Origin: Pelagibius sp.
GTDB taxonomy: Bacteria > Pseudomonadota > Alphaproteobacteria > Kiloniellales > Kiloniellaceae
Direction: 5' to 3'
Length of the DNA stretch: 64,000 nucleotides
NCBI RefSeq assembly: GCF_028281305.1
Contig: NZ_JANQKD010000056.1
Location: forward strand, 1 to 64,000
Shown here piece by piece: positions 33,122 to 40,284 of the stretch (within the stretch, counting starts at the first letter, position 1; every line of letters starts with the position of its first letter). The notes below the pieces were generated by a model. It was not told the origin of the DNA. It saw nothing but the letters and a program-made list of their open reading frames with translations, and searched no databases. The position numbers and the translations under genes are program-made.

Positions 33122-34051
33122 ATGTTTGTTGTTTGTGGCGAGGCGCTGTACGACGTCTTCACCCTGGAGGAAACGGACCGGGGTTTCACGATGGATGCCC
33201 GCATCGGCGGCTCACCCTTCAACGTGGCGATCGGCCTGGCGCGACTTGGATGCGACGTTGCTTTCTGCGCCGGGCTTTCCAGCGACCCCTTGGGCCGCCG
33301 GCTGGAACGGCATCTGGAGGCCGAGGGCGTCGACACGCGCTACGTCGTGCGCAAGGACAATCCTACGACCCTTGCCCTCGTTGCGCTGGGCGGCGGCGGA
33401 GAGCCACACTACAGCTTCTACGGCCACGCCGCTGCGGATCGTGCAGTGACGTCAGCCGACCTGCCCACGCTGCCGGAGACCGTGCAGGCGATTCACTTCG
33501 GGTCGTTTTCTCTGGCGGTTGAGCCCAGCGGTGCGTCCTTTCTGGAACTGGCGCGGCACGCTGCGGAGAAGTTGGTTTCCTTCGACCCCAACATCCGCCT
33601 GAACGTGGAGCCCGATGCGGCGCTGTGGCGCCAGCGCACCGAAACCTTTACGCAGATCGCCGCGTTGGTGAAGGTCAGCGTTGAAGACCTCAACATTCTT
33701 TTCCCCGAGGAAACGCCGGAGGGCGTCATCGCCCGCTGGCATGCCAACGGCGTTCAGCTGGTGGTGGTGACGCGGGGTTCGGAGGGGGCGCTGGTCTCCC
33801 TGCGCGGAGAGGTCTTCGAGGTGCCGGGCCGGCGGGTGGAGACCGTTGACACCGTGGGCGCCGGCGACACCTATCAGGCGGCGCTGCTCTGCGGCCTTGA
33901 GCGCCTCGGGAAGGCGAGCAAGGCCGGGCTCGCCGCCTTGTCGATGGCCGAATGCCGGCGCCTCGTCGACTTCGCCGGCATGGCGGCGGCGATCACCTGC
34001 ACGCGTCGCGGCGCCGACATGCCGCATGCGGCAGAGGTGCCGGACATCTGA
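33122..34051 (+). CDS. frcK: PfkB-family carbohydrate kinase (fructokinase-like)
   Basis: 309 residues of the ribokinase/PfkB fold. GGSPFNVAIGLARLG near the N-terminus is the first PfkB signature. The C-terminal DTVGAGDTYQAALLCGL carries the anion hole and catalytic Asp. It lies 170 bp after frcA in the same direction and probably phosphorylates the incoming hexose, most likely fructose. The ATG at 33122 has only a weak upstream purine run. The symbol follows the frcBCAK order; enzyme specificity is inferred. Confidence 0.85.
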   Translation: MFVVCGEALYDVFTLEETDRGFTMDARIGGSPFNVAIGLARLGCDVAFCAGLSSDPLGRRLERHLEAEGVDTRYVVRKDNPTTLALVALGGGGEPHYSFYGHAAADRAVTSADLPTLPETVQAIHFGSFSLAVEPSGASFLELARHAAEKLVSFDPNIRLNVEPDAALWRQRTETFTQIAALVKVSVEDLNILFPEETPEGVIARWHANGVQLVVVTRGSEGALVSLRGEVFEVPGRRVETVDTVGAGDTYQAALLCGLERLGKASKAGLAALSMAECRRLVDFAGMAAAITCTRRGADMPHAAEVPDI

Positions 34052-34403
34052 TCCGCTGAGGCGGCTTTCAGCCGCCGCGAAGCTTCCCTCAGCCTGCAGG
34101 GTGAGACCGGCCCTGACAGTACCCTCTTGAAAGAACTCTGAGCACATTCTTTCCTGCCGGCCCGGTACAGCTGTCCCAAAAGAGAACGGGAAATCTTGGG
34201 TAGCTGGGACAGCTGCCCGATTTCCAGTGCCATGACGATCGCCGATATCTCTCAGCCGCCGCTTCGCTCCATGGCTGGGTGCGATGGGAGTTTGGTGCAA
34301 CCGCGTCGCAGTGACAGCGCTGCCGATTGACCAGGCGCCCGCGAGCTCGGACCACGCCATCCTTACGGACGGCAAGGGAGCAGAGGATCAAAGGCTGAGG
34401 ACT
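34052..34403 (+). other. Intergenic region between the sugar kinase and the di-heme cytochrome
   Basis: About 350 bp with no recognisable gene. It contains the long inverted repeat listed separately and the promoter region of the cytochrome gene. A reading frame upstream of 34404 is open but lacks a signal-peptide-compatible start. Confidence 0.5.
34168..34215. other. 11-bp inverted repeat after the sugar kinase gene
   Basis: CAGCTGTCCCA (34168-34178) is perfectly mirrored by TGGGACAGCTG (34205-34215) with a 26-nt centre. It may be a transcript-end hairpin for the frc operon or a protein-binding site for the cytochrome gene. There is no T run. Confidence 0.6.
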
Positions 34404-35888
34404 GTGAAGACCCGCAAACTCCTGACGCTTTCTGCGGCCGCTCTGCTGGCTGCGGCACCACTGACTGTACTTGCGACGGCCGCGGAGGCCGATCCGGTGG
34501 CCGGTCTGGCACCGGTTGCCGACAGCGACTTCCACGATGATGGACGGCCCGATCAGGCCAAGGTGCGCCTTGGCCGCTTCCTGTTCTTCGACAAGGTGTT
34601 GAGCGGCAACCGCAACATCGCCTGTGCGACCTGCCACCATCCGACCTTGGCTGCGGCCGACGGCGTATCGCTCTCTCTGGGGGAAGGCGCGCGCGGCCTG
34701 GGAACGGAGCGCCGCGAAGACCCTGGGACGCCACTGCTCGGCCGTGTGCCGCGCAACGCCCCCGCTTTGCATTTTCTCGGCGCGCGGGAGTTTATCGCTC
34801 TTACCCACGACGGCAGGGTGGAGGTCGACCCGGCACGCACCTGGCCCAGCGGCTTCTGGACCCCGGCGCGCGAGCAACTGCCCGAAGGGCTCGACAATGC
34901 GCTGGCGGCCCAGGCCCTCTTCCCTGTGCTTTCGAACATCGAGATGGCGGGGCACAAGGGCGAGAACGCGGTGGCCGATGCGGTCGCGCTGAACCGCCTC
35001 GGCGGCCAGGACGGTGCCTGGGCGATTCTGGCCAGACGGCTGCAGAAGATCCCCGAGTACGTCGATCTTTTTGTTGAGGCCTTCCCGGAGGTCGATCAGT
35101 CCGAAGACATCACGATCGTGCAGGCGGCCAATGCAATTGCCGCGTTCCAGACCACGGCCTTCCGGCCTGACGACAGTCCCTTCGACCGCTACCTGCGCAG
35201 CCGCGATCCCGCCGTGCTTTCGCCGGCGGCGCGGCGCGGCATGGCGCTGTTCTACGGGGACGCCGGCTGCGCAGCCTGCCATAGCGGCAAGTTTCAGACC
35301 GACCACCGCTTCCATGCCATTGCCATGCCGCAGATCGGCCCGGGCAAGAGCGACGGCTGGGACCGCTCCTACTGGCGGGCGACCGGTTATGCCGCCAGGG
35401 TCGAGGATTTCGGCCGCTACCGCGTCACCTTTCGTCCGGAGGACCGCTACCGCTTCCGCACGCCGTCCCTGCGCAACGTCGAACTGACGGGCCCCTGGGG
35501 TCACGCCGGCAGCTACGCCAGCCTGGAGGCGGTGGTGCGCCACCACCTGGATCCGGTCGCTGCGCTCGAACGTTACGACGCCCGGGAGGGCGCGCTGCCC
35601 AGACTGCAGCGGGTGATCGAACCCAGGGCTACGGGGTCGCGCCTCAGCCACGAGGCTGTCAATCCGGCGCGCCTCGCCGACTATCTGCGCCGCGATACCT
35701 GGGCTCAGGAAACCGGGGCGCTGCGCAGGGAGCTGGCAGAGGCCAACGAACTGCCGCCACGCAGCCTGAGCGATGCTCAGGTCGAGGATCTGCTGGCCTT
35801 CCTGCGGGCGCTCACCGATCCGCGCAGCCGAGATTTGTCCGCGCTTGTGCCCAGGCGCGTGCCCAGCGGCCTTCCGGTCGCGGACTGA
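34404..35888 (+). CDS. Di-heme cytochrome c peroxidase / MauG-family protein
   Basis: 494 residues from a GTG at 34404, which places a signal peptide (KTRKLLTLSAAALLAAAPLTVLATAAEA) at the N-terminus; an upstream ATG at 34284 would bury it. Two c-type heme sites are visible, CATCH at 74-78 and CAACH at 289-293, with the family's GRFLFFDKVLSGNRNIACATCHHP opening and RTPSLRNVELTGPWGHAGSY. It is periplasmic and should reduce H2O2 or perform MauG-like oxidation of a protein partner. The unknown secreted protein downstream could be that partner. It is longer than typical CcpA/MauG (about 330-380 residues), mainly through extra segments between the hemes and at the C-terminus. Confidence 0.88.
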   Translation: MKTRKLLTLSAAALLAAAPLTVLATAAEADPVAGLAPVADSDFHDDGRPDQAKVRLGRFLFFDKVLSGNRNIACATCHHPTLAAADGVSLSLGEGARGLGTERREDPGTPLLGRVPRNAPALHFLGAREFIALTHDGRVEVDPARTWPSGFWTPAREQLPEGLDNALAAQALFPVLSNIEMAGHKGENAVADAVALNRLGGQDGAWAILARRLQKIPEYVDLFVEAFPEVDQSEDITIVQAANAIAAFQTTAFRPDDSPFDRYLRSRDPAVLSPAARRGMALFYGDAGCAACHSGKFQTDHRFHAIAMPQIGPGKSDGWDRSYWRATGYAARVEDFGRYRVTFRPEDRYRFRTPSLRNVELTGPWGHAGSYASLEAVVRHHLDPVAALERYDAREGALPRLQRVIEPRATGSRLSHEAVNPARLADYLRRDTWAQETGALRRELAEANELPPRSLSDAQVEDLLAFLRALTDPRSRDLSALVPRRVPSGLPVAD

Positions 35889-35968
35889 GCAATCAGAAGA
35901 TTGAACGCAAAACTGTCGCCGCTCGTATCCCGCCGCATCCTTTGGACCCTTTTCAGGAGACGTGATCC

Positions 35969-36706
35969 ATGTCCGTTAAATCCCTTCTTATGACCGCCTC
36001 GGCCCTTATGGTGCTGACGGCTTCCGCAGCGGTTGCCGACAGCAGCGGAGAGCCAAGCACCCAGGTTGCCTACGATGCCCCGGTCGCGCTGGAGTTCAAT
36101 TTCAAACTCCATGTCGAGGACAATCTCGCCGAGCAGGATGTGCTGATCGAGCGCGAGCCCGGCTCCGGCAAGCTCTATCGTCCGACCGCCGGCGACCGGG
36201 ACATGAGCCAGCCACTCTATGCCGCCGCGGAACCGCTGGAGCATCAGCCCTTCGACGAGACGGCCAACGGCCCCTGGCCTAAGGGCCGCGCCCTGGGCAT
36301 CACCCTCGGCGACTGGCTGAGCGCCAAGGGTGAGGCCAGCTACAGCTGCGCGAACGGCGAGGGCAGCCTGACTGCCGACTTCACCGGCCTTGTGCCGGAC
36401 GGCGTCTACACCATGTGGCACTTCTTCATGGCTTCGCCGCCGACCGAGCCCTTCATCGGCACCCACGATCTCCCGATCGGCACGCGCGACGGTGCCCAGT
36501 CGGTCTTTACGGCAGACAAGGCGGGCAAAGCCCGCTTTGAAGCGGCTTTCAAGCCATGCCTGCAGCTCACCGGCGAGCATCTGGCGGCCGGGTTGGCCAT
36601 CGCCTGGCACAGCGACGGACAGACCTACGGCGCGCTGCCGGGCGACTTTGCGACGGTGTCCCACGTTCACCTCTACGCCGGCCTGCCCAAGCGCAGCGGG
36701 CTCTAA
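35969..36706 (+). CDS. Secreted protein of unknown function
   Basis: 245 residues with a signal peptide (about 1-23, TASAAVA cleavage), preceded by AGGAG. The mature part looks all-beta and has just two cysteines (YSCANG and FKPCLQ), likely one disulfide, several Trp (GPWPKG, GDWLSA, MWHFF, AWHSDG) and a C-terminal SHVHLYAGLP. I do not recognise a named domain. It lies 80 bp downstream of the MauG/CCP-like gene in the same direction and may be co-transcribed. Confidence 0.7.
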   Translation: MSVKSLLMTASALMVLTASAAVADSSGEPSTQVAYDAPVALEFNFKLHVEDNLAEQDVLIEREPGSGKLYRPTAGDRDMSQPLYAAAEPLEHQPFDETANGPWPKGRALGITLGDWLSAKGEASYSCANGEGSLTADFTGLVPDGVYTMWHFFMASPPTEPFIGTHDLPIGTRDGAQSVFTADKAGKARFEAAFKPCLQLTGEHLAAGLAIAWHSDGQTYGALPGDFATVSHVHLYAGLPKRSGL

Positions 36707-36739
36707 GAAGCCATTACAGTTCGGGGTGGAGACAAGGCA

Positions 36740-36768
36740 GGGCCGGCGCCAGCGCGCCGGCCCTTTCT
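36740..36768. terminator. Bidirectional-type terminator between convergent genes
   Basis: GGGCCGGCGC (36740-36749), loop CAGC, GCGCCGGCCC (36754-36763), then TTTCTC. It serves the secreted-protein gene on the plus strand and lies 12 bp past the stop of the YggT-like gene on the minus strand. Confidence 0.8.
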
Positions 36769-36779
36769 CGTATGGACCG

Positions 36780-37139
36780 TCAGTTGACCATGTCGTAGAG
36801 AGCGCGGGCGATTTCGCCTTCCAGCGGGAAGGACAGCATCCCCATGACCGAGTATCCCAGCAGCCAGGGCATCAGGTAGAAGCGGATCATGAAGAAGAAC
36901 CAGGCGACGTAGAGCGGCACCAGGGGTTCCAGCAGAAAACCCGGCGTAATCGGCCGGAAGACTCGGATGATGGGATTGGTCCCCTTCACGAAGACCTTCA
37001 TGAAAAAGAAGTTCGAGTCTTCCGGCAGGAAGAGGTTCATGGCGACGCGGCCGATCAGCGTCCACATGATCACGCCCATCAGATAGTCGAACACGATGAC
37101 CCAGATGGGAAAGACGGCAAGCGGGTCGGTTATCGTCAC
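36780..37139 (-). CDS. YggT-like small membrane protein
   Basis: 119 residues from a GTG. Two or three membrane segments (VFPIWVIVFDYLMGVIMWTLIGRV, LEPLVPLYVAWFFFMIRFYLMPWLLGYSVMGM) flank a loop with NPIIRVFRPITPG, which resembles the NPLVxPLRRxxP loop of YggT proteins. YggT members are linked to cell-shape or osmotic functions, without a firm mechanism. It begins only 18 nt after the terminator of the symporter operon, so expression may depend on read-through or its own promoter. Confidence 0.7.
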   Translation of the reverse strand: MTITDPLAVFPIWVIVFDYLMGVIMWTLIGRVAMNLFLPEDSNFFFMKVFVKGTNPIIRVFRPITPGFLLEPLVPLYVAWFFFMIRFYLMPWLLGYSVMGMLSFPLEGEIARALYDMVN

Positions 37140-37157
37140 CTGTTTACGGGTCCTGAA

Positions 37158-37188
37158 TAAAAAGGGTGGCGGAGAAACTCCGCCACCC
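37158..37188 (-). terminator. Rho-independent terminator of the symporter operon
   Basis: On the minus strand GGGTGGCGGAG, loop TTT, CTCCGCCACCC and then TTTTTATT. The plus-strand arms are 37164-37174 and 37178-37188. The 11-bp perfect stem and U run make it a strong terminator, 29 bp past the symporter stop. Confidence 0.92.
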
Positions 37189-37216
37189 CAGTCTACATGC
37201 TTTTGCTTGTTTCAGA

Positions 37217-39037
37217 TCAGTGCTTGGCACCGAGGATCGTTTCGCCCGAAGGAATACGAACCTCGTCCACCATGTCCTGCACTTCCTGGCTTGGCGCCGG
37301 GGTCATCAGGCTGACCACGACCATCGCCACCAGGCTGACCGGCATGCCGATGATGCCGAAGCGCAGGTGGTCGATGCCCATCCAGGGCGTGCCGCCGTTG
37401 TACACGTAGTACAGATAGGCGGAGCCAGCGGCGAAGCCGAAGACCATGCCGGCGATCGCCCCCTGGGTGTTGGCCCGTTTCCACCAGACCCCCAGCACCA
37501 GCGGGAAGAACAGGCCGGAACAGGCGAAGCAGAAAGCCCAGGCCACGGCACCGAGAATACCCGTGAGCTGCAGACTGGCGATCAACGCGGCGGCCGCGCC
37601 GATCACGATGAGCAGCACGCGGGCGACGATGAGGCGATGCTTGGTGTCCGCCTTCGGGTCGATGATCTTGTAGTAAAGATCGTGGCTCAGCGCGTTGGCG
37701 ATGGCCAGCAGCAGCCCGTCGGCCGTCGACATGGCCGCGGCCAGACCGCCGGCAGCCACCAGGCCCGAGATCACATACGGCAGCCCGGCGATTTCCGGTG
37801 TCGCCAGGACGACGATATCCGGCCGCATGAAGAACTCGTTGAGCTGAACGATGCCGTCCCCGTTGCTGTCTGTGAGGAACAGCATGCGCACGCTCTCCCA
37901 GTTCTGCACCCAGGCCAGACTCTTCACCGCCTCGAAGGACTGTCCGATGACCGCCGTCGGCAGGGTCGGGTCCAGCAGCTGCAGCTTGGTCAGCGTGGCC
38001 AGGGCCGGGGCCGTGAAGTACAGCAGGAAGATGAAGAACAGCGAATAGGCGACAGACCTACGCGCGTCCCGCACCGAGGGTGTGGTGAAGTAGCGCATCA
38101 GGATGTGCGGCAGCGAAGCCGTGCCCGCCATCATGCAGAGCGCCAGGGTGACGAACTTCCAGGAGTCCATGCCGCCCTGCGGATCGTTGTGCGGTGTCGA
38201 AAGGATTCTGACACCCCTGAAATCAGCAGGTGCGCTTTCCGTTGCCGCTGTCCCCAGCCCGACCAGGGGCTCCAGCTCCTGGATGCGGGCCACCGCATCG
38301 CCGTAGGAGAAGTGCGGCACCATGCCGAAGTCCTGTTTGTTGGACATCCAGATGACCGGCACCAGATAGGCGATGATGAGGACGATGTACTGGGCCACCT
38401 GGGTCCAGGTCACCGCCCGCATGCCGCCGAGCATGGAGCACAGCAGGATGCCGACCAGGCCGATCCAGACGCCGAACTCGAAGGGAATATGCAGCGCGCG
38501 CGCCGCGATGGTTCCCGAGGCGTTGATCTGCGCCGTCACGTAAGTGAAGGAGGTGACGACCAGGATCACGACGGCGCAGAAGCGCGCGACGTTGCCGCCG
38601 TAACGCGTCCCGATGAAGTCCGGCACCGTGTAGCAGCCGAACTTGCGCAGGTAGGGCGCCATCAGCGAGTTGACCAGCACGTAGCCGCCCGTCCAGCCGA
38701 CGATGAAGCCCAGATAGCCGTAGCCGCCGAAGTAGATGCCGCCGGCCAGCGCCACGAAGGAGGCGCCGGACATCCAGTCCGCCGCCGTCGCCATGCCGTT
38801 GTAGACCGCCGGCACTTCGCGGCCGGCAACGTAGTAGGCCTCGACCTGCATGGTGCGCGACAGCCAGCCGATCAGGGCATAGATGGCGACGGTGAAGGCG
38901 ACGAAGAGGATGCCAATGGTGTCGGCACCGACACCCATCTGCTCCAGGATCGCCATCAGCACGATGAAGACGAGGAACCCGCCGGTGTACATCGCGTACA
39001 CGCGGCCGAGGTTTTCGATGAAGCTCCCTTTGATCAT
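37217..39037 (-). CDS. Sodium:solute symporter, VC_2705/ActP-like large subunit
   Basis: 606 residues with about 13-14 membrane helices of the SSS (LeuT-like) fold. Typical motifs are YYVAGREVPAVYNGMATAADWMSGASFVALAGGIYFGGYGYLGFIVGW, FIGTRYGGNVAR, and AGGLAAAMSTADGLLLAIANALSHDLYYK. An extramembrane segment at residues 390-401 is a full EF-hand loop (DSNGDGIVQLNE), suggesting calcium binding. It is paired with the DUF4212 small subunit 14 bp upstream. This family takes up small organic acids such as acetate; the substrate here is inferred from family only. Confidence 0.9.
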   Translation of the reverse strand: MIKGSFIENLGRVYAMYTGGFLVFIVLMAILEQMGVGADTIGILFVAFTVAIYALIGWLSRTMQVEAYYVAGREVPAVYNGMATAADWMSGASFVALAGGIYFGGYGYLGFIVGWTGGYVLVNSLMAPYLRKFGCYTVPDFIGTRYGGNVARFCAVVILVVTSFTYVTAQINASGTIAARALHIPFEFGVWIGLVGILLCSMLGGMRAVTWTQVAQYIVLIIAYLVPVIWMSNKQDFGMVPHFSYGDAVARIQELEPLVGLGTAATESAPADFRGVRILSTPHNDPQGGMDSWKFVTLALCMMAGTASLPHILMRYFTTPSVRDARRSVAYSLFFIFLLYFTAPALATLTKLQLLDPTLPTAVIGQSFEAVKSLAWVQNWESVRMLFLTDSNGDGIVQLNEFFMRPDIVVLATPEIAGLPYVISGLVAAGGLAAAMSTADGLLLAIANALSHDLYYKIIDPKADTKHRLIVARVLLIVIGAAAALIASLQLTGILGAVAWAFCFACSGLFFPLVLGVWWKRANTQGAIAGMVFGFAAGSAYLYYVYNGGTPWMGIDHLRFGIIGMPVSLVAMVVVSLMTPAPSQEVQDMVDEVRIPSGETILGAKH

Positions 39038-39050
39038 GTCGGTCGTCCCC

Positions 39051-39362
39051 CTATTCGTCGCCGACGCCGGCTTCGTCGTCGATGGCGTCTTGACGCCAGT
39101 TCTGGAAGAAGATCAACACAACGAAGACGAGGAGTGAGCCCTGGACGATCAGGTAGTAGCCCAGCGGAAAGCTCAGGAAAGAGAATTCATTCAGTGCTTT
39201 GGCGTTCCAAGGAAGGATGAAGGCAAAGATCGCCCAGACGACCAAAACTCCGATCGTCAGGTTGCGGGTTTTAGCCCAATGACGCTCCTTTGCTTCCTTG
39301 CCAATCCCGGGCGCTGATGTTCCCCCAGCGCCGGGGTCTCTTGTGGCTTCAGACATTGTCAT
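39051..39362 (-). CDS. DUF4212 small subunit of the sodium:solute symporter
   Basis: 103 residues with a polar N-terminus and two membrane helices (LTIGVLVVWAIFAFILPW and LGYYLIVQGSLLVFVVLIFFQNW). The HWAKTRNLTIGVL...SFLSFPLGYYLIVQGSLLVFVVLI pattern is that of DUF4212 proteins, which are encoded just before VC_2705-type symporters. A second ATG two codons later (39356) is possible. It is the first gene of the symporter operon. Confidence 0.88.
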   Translation of the reverse strand: MTMSEATRDPGAGGTSAPGIGKEAKERHWAKTRNLTIGVLVVWAIFAFILPWNAKALNEFSFLSFPLGYYLIVQGSLLVFVVLIFFQNWRQDAIDDEAGVGDE

Positions 39363-39549
39363 TCCCCCAGATGTTTTTTTCGAAAATGCCCCACTACTTC
39401 AACATGGTTGGCGAAGGTTCGCGAGTAGATCATGATTGTACTGGATTGAAAACCTTAGTAGTAGCGATTATGACGTTTCGGCCGAGCTCAATCATCGAAT
39501 CGATTAGCGTTTCGCGGCAGTCTTGTGCAAATCCGCGGGCCCGCGGGTG

Positions 39550-40218
39550 ATGCAACCCCTGCGTAAAGCCTGGGCCTTCTTGCCCGAGTTTCTCGCGCGC
39601 CTGACCGTACGGCGCGATTCGGGCCCTATCGATTCGACCGATACGTTGTGCCGCTTCGTTGCGACGCGCGCAGCCTTCATTGCCCAAAAGACCCTCTATG
39701 GCTACCTGAAGGCCCGGATGGGCACACGCTATCCGAGCATGTTCGAAGACGATGTCTTCGCTTCGTCGATCGACATCGCCAAGATGCATGTCTTCGCTGC
39801 CTGTCTGTCCGATCTGACTCTCTTTGCGGTTTCCCATGCGCTGCAGGACGAGACTCTTGACGACGTGCTGCGGCGCGAACTGGCACTGCAGTGCTTTCAC
39901 AAGGGTTTGGCGGACAATGCCGCCGCGGCGGCCCAAACCTCCGCCTTCTCCGCTGACGAAGCCATGCAGGCCTTCGAGCGGCGCCTGGCTTTCCACGATT
40001 GGCACAACGGTCCGCGCGGCGCGGCGCTGTTCACCGCCAGTCCCGCTGCGCTTTTCGAATGGGCCCCGATCGCGCCTGCCCTGAAGAAGCATGACAAGGA
40101 AATCGTCGAGAACTCCATCAAGTTCAAATGGCGGGACATCCGGGAACGCTTCGAAAAACGTGCCCGGGGGTCCGCCGTCGCCGCCGATTTAACCAGCTTC
40201 GCCGAGTTGCGCCATTGA
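39550..40218 (+). CDS. Hypothetical protein
   Basis: 222 residues from the ATG at 39550 (a TTG at 39523 is possible). Mostly helical, soluble, with no signal peptide. It opens MQPLRKAWAFLPEFLARLTVRR and has FVATRAAFIAQKTLYGYLKARMGTRYPSMFEDDVF, then LRRELALQCFHKGLADNA and a C-terminal VENSIKFKWRDIRERFEKRA. I recognise no domain. It is divergent from the DUF4212/symporter operon and lies 66 bp before the exonuclease-CBS-DUF294 gene, so it may belong to the same uptake-regulation locus. Confidence 0.7.
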   Translation: MQPLRKAWAFLPEFLARLTVRRDSGPIDSTDTLCRFVATRAAFIAQKTLYGYLKARMGTRYPSMFEDDVFASSIDIAKMHVFAACLSDLTLFAVSHALQDETLDDVLRRELALQCFHKGLADNAAAAAQTSAFSADEAMQAFERRLAFHDWHNGPRGAALFTASPAALFEWAPIAPALKKHDKEIVENSIKFKWRDIRERFEKRARGSAVAADLTSFAELRH

Positions 40219-40284
40219 TGCTGATCAAATCCCGCGAGGATGCAATGAGGTTTAGTGTCGCACTGCGGGAAGGGAGCCGAGTGC

